Assembly (NCBI GenBank): GCA_945787445.1
Contig: CALZHT010000002.1
Span: forward strand, 1-64,000
DNA: 64,000 nucleotides
Direction: 5' to 3'
Source: an uncultured Desulfobulbaceae bacterium
Lineage (GTDB): Bacteria; Desulfobacterota; Desulfobulbia; Desulfobulbales; CALZHT01
Of this stretch, positions 1 through 8,788 are shown in pieces (positions within the stretch are counted from its first letter, which is position 1; every line of letters begins with the position of its first letter). The notes under the pieces were generated by a model. It was not told the origin of the DNA, did not search any database, and saw nothing but the letters and a program-made list of their open reading frames with translations. A program made the translations under genes and the position numbers.

Positions 1-392
1 TGCTGAAGTTGAATTCTTATACGCTTTGTACTGTCTGCTTTGCAAAATCCGCTACGCCGATGGTGAAAGGCGTAAAGCTACTAAAATTTTGCCGGAAATA
101 TATTTGTCGGCTTCGCAAAAATGCTGCTTCGCCGACGCTGCAACGCTTTGAGTCCTCGATTTGCGTGACGGAAAAATGACGAAAGTAATTTTTTGCGAGC
201 ATGTCATGTTTGGTTGGACTTATAATCCACAATTACAGGTGCGGCGATGTTTTATTCTCCAGGGAATTTTCATCTTTGCGGTTCAGGGCATGTTGAATTC
301 CCTTGATATCATAAGTCACAGAAGCCGAATTTCTGATTTTTTTAAGGAACAACATTACTACTAATCCTCTCAAACACTTTCAGGTCAAAAAA
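1..392. other. Leading stretch without a recognised gene
   Basis: Short open frames exist on both strands, but none has a convincing ribosome site or recognisable protein. A TATAAT-like hexamer near 221-226 could belong to a promoter for the lipoprotein gene at 393, but no well-spaced -35 box is visible. The stretch may include the 3' flank of a gene outside the window. Confidence 0.3.
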
Positions 393-1940
393 ATGAATAC
401 ACCAAAAATTTTCGGAAGAGCGTCCCTTGTTCTTCCTATCCTGCTATTGCTTATTATTATGCTTTTTAATGGTTGTGGCGACGCCGATCCCAACGCACTT
501 GGCACTCCCACCAATGTTACCGCCTCCTCTGCTAAAAACCAAGTGACCATCAGTTGGCAGGGGGCATCTAATGCCACCAGCTATACCCTCTATTGGAATA
601 CCAGCGGTAATGTGACCAATGCAGATGCCAGTATTACAAACGTCACTTCCCCCCACACCATTCCCGGCCTTACCAACGGCACCATCTATCATTATAGAGT
701 TGCCGCTTTGAACGATTTAGGCCAAGGAAATTTATCGTCGGAAGTAAGCGCTATGCCCACTTTATCAGCAAACGAGATACTAAAAATTACTGCGCCAGTT
801 CCTGGACAGAGTGACCTTTTCGGATGGTCTGTTGCAATAAATGGAGATTTTCTTATTGCTGGTGCTCCATTTGAAGACCAAATTGCACCAAATGACGACG
901 CTGGGGCAGCGTATATTTTTCAACGCACTGCCCTAAACACCTGGGGCAACGGAGTTCAAATATTGCCACAGATTTCCGAAGCAGGGGCCAGATTTGGCAG
1001 CGCAGTGGCAATAAAGGGCAATTATGCCATAGTTGGAGCCCCCTTTGGGGACATCAGCGGAGTGGATTCCGGAACTGTATATATTTTCCATTTCAACGGA
1101 ACCTCCTGGGATACCGGCACACAAATCACTGCAACAGATGCTGAAGCAGGTGACCAGTTCGGCACATCTGTTTCTATTGATGGAAACTTCGCCATAATCG
1201 GGGCGCAAAATGAAGACACAACCTTTAATGACGACGCCGGAGCCGCCTATATTTTTCAATTAACCAGCGCACCGAATAACTGGGGGGAAGTCGCTAAATT
1301 TCGGGCTGCAACGGCGCAAGTAGGCGCCAATTTTGGTAATTCTGTTGCCATAAGCGGCGATTATGCAATTGTAGGCGCACCATTTGAGAACGAAACAGGA
1401 GTTGGTGTTAACACCGGTTCAGCATACATTTTCCACAACACTGGACCAAATGCCTGGACTGACAGTATAAGAATAATACCTTCTGATTCTGAAGCAGGTG
1501 CCCAGTTCGGCAATGCCGTTTCCATTGACGGAGATTATGCGGTAATTGGGTCACAAAATAAAGATACAACCATTATTGACACAGGCGCGGCATATGTTTT
1601 TCATCGGACGGGAACAAACATTTGGGATGATGAATCCAGAATCTCTGCTTCTGATGCGGAAGCGGATGATCTTTTTGGTTCATCAGTTTCCATTAATGGA
1701 GATACTGCGTTCATAGGCGCTCCCAGTGAAAGCCAGGGCAGTCTGCTTACAGGAGCCGCGTATATCTTTTACCGAACAGGTACAAATACTTGGGACAGAA
1801 GCACAAAAATAACAGCTTCAGACACTCATGGTGACCAGGAATTCGGTTCATCTGTTTCAATCAGCGGGGATGATGTAGTTGTGGGCGCCCAGTTTGATAA
1901 CGCATCTGCATTAGATGCAGGAGCTGCGTATATCTTTTAA
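393..1940 (+). CDS. Lipoprotein with fibronectin III domain and seven FG-GAP repeats
   Basis: The 515-residue product starts with a charged N-terminus and a hydrophobic segment ending LFNGC, a slightly atypical lipobox, so it is probably a lipid-anchored envelope protein. Residues about 35-125 look like a fibronectin type III domain (IPGLTNGTIYHYRVAALND is typical). From about 140 to the end there are seven units of the form FG..V.I.GD..I.GAP..D, separated by strands such as GAAYIFQRTG. These match FG-GAP repeats, the blades of an integrin-alpha-type beta-propeller, and seven blades would close one propeller. The frame ends directly after a GAAYIF strand, so the fold looks complete. Role unknown; adhesion or protein binding is an inference. 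A clear terminator follows at about 1992-2037. Confidence 0.8.
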   Translation: MNTPKIFGRASLVLPILLLLIIMLFNGCGDADPNALGTPTNVTASSAKNQVTISWQGASNATSYTLYWNTSGNVTNADASITNVTSPHTIPGLTNGTIYHYRVAALNDLGQGNLSSEVSAMPTLSANEILKITAPVPGQSDLFGWSVAINGDFLIAGAPFEDQIAPNDDAGAAYIFQRTALNTWGNGVQILPQISEAGARFGSAVAIKGNYAIVGAPFGDISGVDSGTVYIFHFNGTSWDTGTQITATDAEAGDQFGTSVSIDGNFAIIGAQNEDTTFNDDAGAAYIFQLTSAPNNWGEVAKFRAATAQVGANFGNSVAISGDYAIVGAPFENETGVGVNTGSAYIFHNTGPNAWTDSIRIIPSDSEAGAQFGNAVSIDGDYAVIGSQNKDTTIIDTGAAYVFHRTGTNIWDDESRISASDAEADDLFGSSVSINGDTAFIGAPSESQGSLLTGAAYIFYRTGTNTWDRSTKITASDTHGDQEFGSSVSISGDDVVVGAQFDNASALDAGAAYIF

Positions 1941-1991
1941 AGCTTTAAGAATCATTAATTTTAGTTTAAGAATCGCTTATCATATTTTCAC

Positions 1992-2037
1992 AAAAAAAGC
2001 GCCTTCAGGGTTTTTGTTACCTGAGGCGCTTTTTTTT
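1992..2037 (+). terminator. Intrinsic terminator after the FG-GAP lipoprotein gene
   Basis: GCGCCTTCAGG (1999-2009) pairs with CCTGAGGCGC (2020-2029), with one bulged base, around a ten-base loop. Eight T follow. It lies about 60 bases after the stop codon. The A-run before it also gives a T-run on the other strand, so it may act in both directions and stop leftward transcription from the zraP remnant. Confidence 0.85.
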
Positions 2038-2057
2038 ATCATTTTTAAAGTCAAATT

Positions 2058-2380
2058 TTACTGACAGGCCCTATTCCAGCCTTTACCATGACGGCCATGA
2101 GGTCGTCCATAGCCTTTTCCAAGTGCGCCGGGATGGTCACCTAATTCGCGGGGACCAAGTTTCACACCGCTTTCCTTGGCCTTTTTGTGAAAATCGGCAC
2201 GGAGTTCAAAAAGCTCCCCGGCCAAGGCGCCGGCCTTTGTGGTATCAGCATTTTCCTGGGTCATTAAGGCACGGAGTTCAGCACGTTTCACAGCAATCTG
2301 CTTGCGTTCATCAGCGGTCTCTTCAAAAAACTTCTCACGGGCCTTGATATCTTCTTCACCAAGGCTCTTGCCACTTTGTA
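2058..2380 (-). pseudogene. ZraP-like periplasmic zinc-stress chaperone, 5'-truncated
   Basis: The leftward frame ending at 2058 encodes about 105 residues resembling the helical core and Gly/His-rich tail of ZraP/Spy-family periplasmic proteins. It runs from SLGEEDIKAREKFFEETADERKQ to a tail with HGRHGKG. ZraP binds zinc and supports the ZraSR envelope-stress system. The frame stays open upstream of about 2380, but there it is only antisense to a kinase H-box (WATPAAIFPRATNF). The signal peptide and natural start are therefore missing. This matches a deletion that removed the 5' parts of both this gene and the adjacent divergent kinase. Family assignment is from recalled similarity. Confidence 0.65.
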
Positions 2381-2528
2381 TTCCATTCCACGATCTTACG
2401 GAACTGAAAAACCTTGAAAAGAAAATGCAACGCCACGAAAAGTTCGTTGCTCTGGGAAAAATGGCGGCCGGCGTCGCCCATGAAGTCCGCAATCCCCTCA
2501 GTTCCATTAAGGGCCTTGCAACTCTTCT

Positions 2529-3903
2529 GATAACGTATAATATTTTTCGCACATTTTGAAAGAGGCATGGTGGCCCCGGTTATGGTTAATTGGCAATCGA
2601 CCAAAAAAACCAAAACCACAACACAAGGAGACCACCATGCAAAATCAGTATAACTCAAAGATGGACAAAATCATTCAGATTGATGAAGGGCAGATTAAGG
2701 ATCACCTGGGAGAGTTAGTCAAAGGCACGGTCGAGGAGACATTGAATAACCTTCTTGATGCAGAGGCCGACCAATTATGCAATGCTGCTCGTTATGAACG
2801 CTCTGGGGAGAGAAAAGACACCCGAGCTGGATACTATGAACGAGGCCTGCATACCAAGGCAGGAGAAGTGAAATTGAGGGTGCCGAAGTTACGCCAGCAA
2901 AAATTTGAGACAGCGATAATCGAGCGTTACAAACGGCGCGAGAGTTCGGTTGAGGAAGCTTTAATAGAGATGTATCTGGCTGGCGTTTCTGTCCGGCGGG
3001 TAGAAGATATCACCCAGGCTTTATGGGGTACAAAAGTTAGCCCCGGGACAGTGAGCAACCTCAACAAAAAAATATACAAACGTATAGAGGAATGGCGCAA
3101 CCGCCCAATAGAAGGCCATTTCCCGTATGTTTCCCTTGATGGCATAGTTTTGAAAAGGACATGGGCTGGTGAGGTCCGGAATGTCTCTGTCTTGGTGGCC
3201 ACCGGGGTATCTGCAACAGGATATCGCAAGATCCTCGGGGTTGCCGAAGGAGCAAAGGAAGACAAGGCTGGCTGGAGTAGCTTTTTACGACACTTAAAAA
3301 AACGTGGTTTGGCAGGGGTAAAAATGATCACCAGCGATGCTTGTCTTGGCTTGGTTGAATCCGTTGCCGATTTCTATCCAGAGGCCAAATGGCAACGTTG
3401 TACGGTACATTTTTACCGGAATATTTTTAGCGTGGTTCCCAACACGAAGATGAAAGAAGTGACCATAATGCTGAAGGCCATACACGCCTCTGAGGATCGA
3501 GAAGCCGCCCTTGAAAAGGCCGCTTCAGTAATAGAAAAACTCGAGAAGATGAAACTCCGCCAGGCTGCCCAGAAAATCAGAGAAAATATAAATGAAACTT
3601 TGAGCTACTATGATTTTCCAAGTGCTCACTGGCGCCGAATTCGAACGAATAATCCATTGGAGCGAATAATGCGGGAAATCAGGAGAAGAACCAATGTCGT
3701 AGGCGCTTTCCCAGATGGCAACTCTGCTTTAATGCTGGTTGCTGCCAGGCTTCGCCATATAGCCGGCACACGCTGGAGTACGAAACGCTACCTCAATATG
3801 GATCTGTTAAGAGAAATGGAATTAGAAAAGCAAATGGCAGTTGCCTGATAGCTATACCGAGGCCACTGCCAAATGAAATGTGCGAAAAATTCTTGACACT
3901 ACC
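2529..3903 (+). mobile_element. IS256-family insertion sequence, 1375 bp, with 8-bp target duplication
   Basis: The ends are imperfect inverted repeats: left GATAACGTATAATATTTTTC, and right (complement) GGTAGTGTCAAGAATTTTTC. Both continue GCACATTT. The octamer ACTCTTCT occurs directly outside both ends (2521-2528 and 3904-3911); counting one more base, 9 bp are shared. IS256-family elements usually make 8-9-bp duplications. One transposase gene fills the element. The intact duplication and intact transposase frame suggest a recent insertion. Confidence 0.9.
2637..3848 (+). CDS. IS256-family (mutator-type) transposase
   Basis: This DDE transposase mobilises the surrounding element. The start at 2637 is chosen for the AAGGAG site about 7 bases upstream; a longer frame from 2556 lacks one. 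The 403-residue length is usual for the family. Family marks include the N-terminal helical region, YERSGERKDTRAGYYERGL, and the catalytic Asp in SLDG. A second Asp lies in TSDACLG, followed by WQRCTVHFYRN, and the Glu lies in NNPLERIMREIRRRTNVVGAFPDGNS. No frameshift or missing catalytic residue is visible, so it is probably active. It lies inside the sensor-kinase gene in the same orientation. Confidence 0.95.
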   Translation: MQNQYNSKMDKIIQIDEGQIKDHLGELVKGTVEETLNNLLDAEADQLCNAARYERSGERKDTRAGYYERGLHTKAGEVKLRVPKLRQQKFETAIIERYKRRESSVEEALIEMYLAGVSVRRVEDITQALWGTKVSPGTVSNLNKKIYKRIEEWRNRPIEGHFPYVSLDGIVLKRTWAGEVRNVSVLVATGVSATGYRKILGVAEGAKEDKAGWSSFLRHLKKRGLAGVKMITSDACLGLVESVADFYPEAKWQRCTVHFYRNIFSVVPNTKMKEVTIMLKAIHASEDREAALEKAASVIEKLEKMKLRQAAQKIRENINETLSYYDFPSAHWRRIRTNNPLERIMREIRRRTNVVGAFPDGNSALMLVAARLRHIAGTRWSTKRYLNMDLLREMELEKQMAVA

Positions 3904-3921
3904 ACTCTTCTGTGCTCTAAA
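3893..3921 (+). promoter_or_regulatory. Possible hybrid promoter reading out of the IS into the kinase fragment
   Basis: The right end of the element carries TTGACA (3893-3898). Seventeen bases later the flanking DNA gives TCTAAA (3916-3921), a fair -10 box. IS elements often form such hybrid promoters with an outward -35. If active it would transcribe the kinase remnant. Sequence match only. Confidence 0.35.
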
Positions 3922-4646
3922 TTTCAAAAGGACACCGAAGAAAAAAAAGCAGCTGAATTGCTTATCAATGAAGTAAAGCGGCTTAATACAAGCATCACCG
4001 CCCTGCTTGATTATGCCAGGCCCTTACCGTTACATAAGCGCCAGGTTGAGCTGAACGAATTTCTCAGCAACTCCATAAATCTGATAGAATCCGATGCGCA
4101 AGAACTCGGCATTACAACCAGGTTGGAGATAGATCCCAAAGTATCCACTGCATTGGTTGATCCGGACAGAATAAACCAAGTGTTGTTGAATCTCTATCTC
4201 AATGGCTTGCAGGCAATGGGTAAAGATGGCAATTTGACGGTAAGGACAAAAAAAGGAAGAGAGAATGAAACGTTTCGTATTGAAATACACGATAGGGGCT
4301 GCGGCATACCCGAAGATCATTTAAAGCAGATACTCACCCAATATTTCACCACAAAACCTGACGGCACCGGTCTCAGCCTGGCAATGGCCAATAAGATTAT
4401 TGACGAACACGGAGGATCCATAAAATTCAGCCGCCGGGTGAATGAGGGAACTAAAGTTATAATAACCTTGCCAATTCAGTAAAGAATGCGGAACTACACC
4501 ATGCAAGCCGCGGGGTATCAACAACTATTTTTCAATAAGGAAAAGCAACAAGCTGCGAGGTATTGAAACCTAAAACAGAATAAAAGAAACAGGCCTTTAC
4601 TTTAACACTTTGTGCCTCTGTGCCTTCTGCCTTCTGCCTAAAAATA

Positions 4647-5903
4647 TTATTCTTTCTCTCTACGAATATTTACACCCACTCTTGCCAGTTTTCCCACCAG
4701 GTCATCATAGCCGCGATCTAGATGATAGACCCTGGAAATTTCCGTTATACCCTGGGCCGCAAGACCAGCAACTACCAGAGAAGCGCTGGCCCGCAAATCT
4801 GTTGCCATTACCGGGGCGCCGCTGAGCCGGCCTTTTCCCGATACAATTGCACTATTTCCATCCACCCGGATATCCGCCCCCATTCTGCATAATTCCGCCA
4901 CATGCATGAATCGATTTTCAAAAATGGTTTCATTGATAACGCTGAGACCATTGCTCAGAGTCATTAGAGCCATTATCTGTGCTTGCAGATCAGTGGGAAA
5001 ACCGGGATAAGGCATGGTTTTAACGTCGACACTGCGAATCGGCCCCTTGCGGGAAACATGGAGGGTATTAGCCCCTTCCTTAATGTGTAATCCTGCCCCT
5101 CTCAGTTTTTCGAGTAGAGAAGGGAGATGGGCAGGGTTGCAGTTGGTAATGGTTGCTTCACCACCGGTTGCACCTACGGCAATGAGGTATGTACCTGTTT
5201 CGATGCGGTCAGGAATCGTTGCAATGCTACTTGATTTAAGATTATTGACACCATGAATCACCAGTTTGTCTGTATCCCGCCCCTCAATCTTTGCACCCAT
5301 GCCAATGAGCATATCAATGAGATTGCCTATTTCCGGTTCCTTGGCTGCATTCTTGACTATTGTTGTACCCTTGGCCAGCACAGCAGCCATAAGGATATTT
5401 TCAGTGCCGGTGACAGATGGGATATCAAAATAAATGGTGCTCCCCTGCAATCGTCCATCTACCGTGGCATCCACATATCCCTCTTTGAGATCGATTTTCA
5501 CCCCTAGTTTTTCAAGGCCCTGCAGATGAAAATTAATGGGGCGCGCCCCAATTGCGCAACCGCCGGGCAAGGAAACTTTGGCCCTACCCAGACGGGCAAT
5601 CAATGGTCCCAGCACCAACACGGAAGCACGCATGGTTTTCACCAGATCATACGACGCTTCATGTTGTCCCAGATTGGATGAATCGATTGTAAGAGTGGTG
5701 CCATTCTTCTTCCAGGTAACTCCAAGCGATTGGAGCAATTTAAGAATTGTTCTCGTATCACGGAGGTCGGGAACATTCAATAAGGTCTGGGGTTCAGGTG
5801 TAAGGAGTGAAGCGGCGATAAGTGGCAAAGCCGCATTCTTGGCGCCGCTGATAGTAATTTCGCCCTGAATGGGCCGGCCACCTTCAATAACAATTTTATC
5901 CAT
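4647..5903 (-). CDS. murA: UDP-N-acetylglucosamine 1-carboxyvinyltransferase
   Basis: MurA transfers enolpyruvate from PEP to UDP-GlcNAc, the first committed step of peptidoglycan synthesis, in the cytoplasm. The 418-residue frame has the usual length and the N-terminal SGAKNA motif (Lys22). The loop [12 protein letters not shown] carries the catalytic Cys at about 116, the fosfomycin target. [11 protein letters not shown] near the end is typical of EPSP-synthase-fold MurA. It is the last gene of the leftward rho-rpmE-prfA-prmC-murA run and is convergent with the broken kinase. An unusual inverted repeat lies between it and prmC. Confidence 0.97.
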   Translation of the reverse strand: MDKIVIEGGRPIQGEITISGAKNAALPLIAASLLTPEPQTLLNVPDLRDTRTILKLLQSLGVTWKKNGTTLTIDSSNLGQHEASYDLVKTMRASVLVLGPLIARLGRAKVSLPGGCAIGARPINFHLQGLEKLGVKIDLKEGYVDATVDGRLQGSTIYFDIPSVTGTENILMAAVLAKGTTIVKNAAKEPEIGNLIDMLIGMGAKIEGRDTDKLVIHGVNNLKSSSIATIPDRIETGTYLIAVGATGGEATITNCNPAHLPSLLEKLRGAGLHIKEGANTLHVSRKGPIRSVDVKTMPYPGFPTDLQAQIMALMTLSNGLSVINETIFENRFMHVAELCRMGADIRVDGNSAIVSGKGRLSGAPVMATDLRASASLVVAGLAAQGITEISRVYHLDRGYDDLVGKLARVGVNIRREKE

Positions 5904-5979
5904 AATTACCTAAATTACCTATGACGATTTTTATGCCAGATCGCGGGGTGGACATCACGGCGGTATTACGATGAAAAAA

Positions 5980-6088
5980 GGTAAGTGCTCACAGGCACCG
6001 TAGATTCGTACAAGCGCGACTGTTCACTATAGCCCGCTATGTGGGCAGGAGCGATCGTGCGAAGATGCGGTGCCTGTGAGCACTTACC
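5980..6088. repeat. 21-bp perfect inverted repeat, 67 bp apart, overlapping the prmC 3' end
   Basis: Bases 5980-6000 are the exact reverse complement of 6068-6088 (GGTAAGTGCTCACAGGCACC and its complement). The 67 bases between them include a small hairpin GCCC/GGGC near 6032-6046. The right arm and part of the interior encode the last residues of prmC, after RVLQARL. It resembles a small non-autonomous element or REP-like hairpin rather than a terminator, since no T-run follows on either strand. Only one copy is in the window. Confidence 0.75.
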
Positions 6089-6936
6089 AATCTTGCCTGC
6101 AGCACCCTGGGCAGACCTGCGTAATCTTTGTAAACGTACACACTATCATATTTCTGCAGAGACTTAAATAATTCAAGAACATAATCGCCTTGATCCGCGC
6201 CGATCTCCATGAAAAACCAGCCGCCCGGCAACAACACCTTGTCGAGCCCTGAAGCAATACTATTAATGGTCTCAAGACCTTTGCTGCCGCCATCCAGGGC
6301 AAGGCGCGGTTCATAATCTCTGACCTCCGGCTGCAAGCCCGCCAATATCTCCTGGGCAACATAGGGCGGGTTGGAAACAACCAGGCTGAACCATGGCCTT
6401 GGATGCAATGCAGAGAACAAATCAGCGCAAAAAAACCGAACACGATCCTGAACCTTGTGCTGCGCACTATTCTGACAGGCAATTTTTAAGGCGGCAATGG
6501 ACCGGTCAACTCCATAGACCATACTATTACATAGCTCAAGGGCCAGAATGACCGCAATCACTCCGCTACCTGTGCAAAGGTCCAGGAGCGGCCCTTTCAC
6601 AGCGCCCTGTTCAGCCAGGGTCTGCAGTATTGTTTCGAGCAAAAATTCTGTTTCCGGTCGGGGGATCAGGACATCCGGCGAAACAACAAAAGGGAGTGAC
6701 CAGAATTCTTGTACACCGATAATATAGGCAAGGGGTTCACGTTCAAGGCGACGGCAAAGCAATTCTTCATAACGGTCAAAAACTTCCTGGGATACTGCAA
6801 AGTCAGCCAACAACAGTTGAGTCCTGCCCAGATCTAGAAGGCGTCCCAGCAGAAGTGCCGCATCTATTTCAGCATCCGGAACCCCACCCTTCCTAAGACG
6901 GCGGATTCCGGCATTGAGTAATTCCCCTACCTGCAT
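6037..6936 (-). CDS. prmC: Peptide chain release factor N5-glutamine methyltransferase
   Basis: PrmC (HemK) methylates the Gln of the GGQ motif in release factors RF1 and RF2 using S-adenosylmethionine. The 299-residue product has an N-terminal helical domain, IPRPETEFL, the SAM-binding loop LLDLCTGSGVIAV (about 118-130), and the catalytic NPPY at about 189-192. Its substrate gene prfA lies just upstream. The C-terminus is odd: the last ~19 residues after PRVLQARL are encoded within a 21-bp inverted-repeat element, so the tail is probably replaced or extended. Catalysis should be unaffected because all motifs are upstream. Confidence 0.95.
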   Translation of the reverse strand: MQVGELLNAGIRRLRKGGVPDAEIDAALLLGRLLDLGRTQLLLADFAVSQEVFDRYEELLCRRLEREPLAYIIGVQEFWSLPFVVSPDVLIPRPETEFLLETILQTLAEQGAVKGPLLDLCTGSGVIAVILALELCNSMVYGVDRSIAALKIACQNSAQHKVQDRVRFFCADLFSALHPRPWFSLVVSNPPYVAQEILAGLQPEVRDYEPRLALDGGSKGLETINSIASGLDKVLLPGGWFFMEIGADQGDYVLELFKSLQKYDSVYVYKDYAGLPRVLQARLVSAHRHRIFARSLLPT

Positions 6937-7003
6937 GGTTCATAAAAGATATTTAAGATGAAGGAAAATGACTAACAAAAAACTAAACAGTAATCACAGC
7001 ATG

Positions 7004-8071
7004 TTACTGTTGTGTATTCAAGGCCTTGGTCTGATAGTGGAGAATAAGAGGTTCGATTACCTCGTCGAGCTTTCCAAGAAGAATATTATCAAGTTTATAG
7101 AGGGTGAGATTAATGCGGTGATCACTCACCCGCCCCTGGGGAAAATTGTAGGTCCTGATGCGCTCGCTTCTATCGCCGGATCCAACCATGGTTTTCCGCT
7201 CCGCTGATATTTGATCATGCTGTTCCTGCTCCATCTTATCGAGCAGCCTTGCCCGTAACACCTTCAAAGCTTTGGCCTTGTTTTTATGTTGGGATTTCTC
7301 ATCCTGGCAAGAAACAACAAGGCCGGTGGGTAGATGATTAATGCGCACAGCTGAATCGGTAGTATTGACACTCTGACCGCCTGGACCGGAAGAACGGAAG
7401 ACATCAATGCGGATTTCGTTGGGATCGATCTTAACCTCGACATCTTCAGCTTCGGGAATGACCGCAACTGTTACCGCTGAAGTATGTATTCTCCCCTGGG
7501 CCTCTGTTTCCGGGACTCTCTGCACCCGATGCACCCCTGATTCATATTTGAGTTTGCTGTACACCTGATTGCCGGAAATGAGAGCGATAATTTCTTTGAA
7601 ACCACCAATGCCTGTGGGGTTGCTGCTCATGATCTCAACGTTCCAACGCTTTACTTCAGCGTATTTACTGTACATTCTGAAAAGATCTCCCACAAATAGG
7701 GCCGCCTCGTCTCCACCGGTGCCTGCCCGTATTTCGAGAAGTATATTTTTCTCATCGTTGGGATCCTTAGGAAGGAGAAGAATCCGCAGGTTAGTTTCAA
7801 GTTCTGCGATCTGGGTGGTTAGATCTTCGATCTCACTCCGGGCAAGTTCGATCATCTCCCCATCGTCTTCGGTTTTCAGCAGCTCCTGGTTTTCCTGGAG
7901 TTCCTTCTTTACCTTTTTATAGAGGGAATAACTCTCATGCAGCTTGAGAAGGTTGGCATGCTCTTTGGCCACATTTCGGTATTCGCTCTGATCAGCAATA
8001 ACTGCTGGGTCAGAAAGCCTGCTTTCAAGCTCAATACGTTTTTCGTCAATTTGTTCTAACTGTTCAAACAT
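7004..8071 (-). CDS. prfA: Peptide chain release factor 1
   Basis: RF1 ends translation at UAA and UAG. The 355-residue protein has the GGQ hydrolysis motif ([23 protein letters not shown] about 231-233). It also carries PET at about 187-189 in the position of the RF1 codon-recognition P-x-T tripeptide. The usual RF1 features [12 protein letters not shown] and [12 protein letters not shown] are present. It lies between rpmE and prmC in the common order. A stem-loop sits in the 180-base gap upstream. Confidence 0.97.
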   Translation of the reverse strand: MFEQLEQIDEKRIELESRLSDPAVIADQSEYRNVAKEHANLLKLHESYSLYKKVKKELQENQELLKTEDDGEMIELARSEIEDLTTQIAELETNLRILLLPKDPNDEKNILLEIRAGTGGDEAALFVGDLFRMYSKYAEVKRWNVEIMSSNPTGIGGFKEIIALISGNQVYSKLKYESGVHRVQRVPETEAQGRIHTSAVTVAVIPEAEDVEVKIDPNEIRIDVFRSSGPGGQSVNTTDSAVRINHLPTGLVVSCQDEKSQHKNKAKALKVLRARLLDKMEQEQHDQISAERKTMVGSGDRSERIRTYNFPQGRVSDHRINLTLYKLDNILLGKLDEVIEPLILHYQTKALNTQQ

Positions 8072-8108
8072 GATTTTTTTATGAACTGAAAGGATGGGAA
8101 ATATTTGA

Positions 8109-8148
8109 GGGATTTCCGATCACAATATCAATTGCACACGGAAATCCC
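8109..8148. other. Stem-loop between rpmE and prfA
   Basis: GGGATTTCCG (8109-8118) is the exact complement of CGGAAATCCC (8139-8148), with a 20-base loop. No T-run follows on the leftward strand, so it is not a classic intrinsic terminator. It could be an mRNA processing or stability hairpin. The function is not shown by the sequence. Confidence 0.45.
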
Positions 8149-8251
8149 GGCAAGCCAGAAATGTAAAAAATCAGAAGATGCGCTAGAAGAGGTCTGACAG
8201 GGGGAATCGGCTCAATCTTGAAAGGAATACGAAGTGTATCAAAGCAATACC

Positions 8252-8461
8252 TTACTTGTTAAGGTGTTTTGCGTATTTTTTCATAAATTTTTCAACACGA
8301 CCTGCAGAGTCAACCAGCTTCTGTTTACCTGTAAAGAAGGGATGACAGGCTGAACAAATTTCTACTTTTATTTCTTTGTTCACAGATCCAAGCTCAACTT
8401 CATTGCCACAGGCGCATGTAGCAATAATTTTATTATACTCAGGATGAATGCCTTGCTTCAT
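8252..8461 (-). CDS. rpmE: 50S ribosomal protein L31, zinc-binding form
   Basis: L31 is a component of the large ribosomal subunit, forming an intersubunit bridge. The 69-residue length is normal. Four cysteines, CAC near residue 16 and CSAC near residue 36 ([18 protein letters not shown]), mark the zinc-binding C+ paralogue rather than the zinc-free form made under zinc limitation. A GGAGG site precedes the ATG. It sits between rho and prfA, as in many deltaproteobacteria. Confidence 0.97.
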   Translation of the reverse strand: MKQGIHPEYNKIIATCACGNEVELGSVNKEIKVEICSACHPFFTGKQKLVDSAGRVEKFMKKYAKHLNK

Positions 8462-8788
8462 AAAACTAACCTCCGGTCTTCAAAAGACGTTCCGCATATG
8501 CGTAATAATTACATAATGGTTTCGCGAAAAGCCACTATTACATTTTCATTAAAACACCAAGGCGGCAACTATAAATGATGGATGATTTTTTTTCAAGGTT
8601 TTGCAGAAAAAGATGCGATCAAGGCCATTTTAGGCTGGTGACTTTGTATGAACCATCAAACCAGTAAGCGATTACAAGGTGGGGTAGATGTACCCCGCAA
8701 GGGGGCATAAACTTGAAGGAGGCCTGTTCGCTATACATCGGTAGGGAATAAGGCCGATGACAAAACAGATGCCGTGTCCTGTGATTGT

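Larger units (their letters stand above)
2380..4482 (+). pseudogene. ZraS/HydH-like sensor kinase, 5'-truncated and split by an IS
   Basis: Two pieces in one frame surround the insertion element. The 5' piece (2380-2528) reads HDLTELKNLEKKM, then the HisKA H-box LGKMAAGVAHEVRNPLSSIKGL, with the phospho-accepting His in VAHE. The 3' piece (3912-4482) holds the dimerisation helix and HATPase domain: N box NQVLLNLYLNGLQAMG, G1 DRGCGIP, F box YFTTKPDGTG. Removing the element plus one target duplication (1383 bases, 461 codons) restores a continuous frame. The closest recalled relative is ZraS of the zinc/envelope-stress pair. The N-terminal periplasmic sensor and membrane segments are absent, and no response regulator follows. 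murA is convergent downstream. Confidence 0.8.

Noticed and set aside
4620-4642. Short GCCTTCTGCCTTCTGCC direct repeat downstream of murA
   Set aside because: Only about two units of a 7-base motif; too short to call a functional repeat.
8680-8700. GGGGTA/TACCCC hairpin downstream of rho considered as a terminator
   Set aside because: The stem is only six bases and no T-run follows on the leftward strand.
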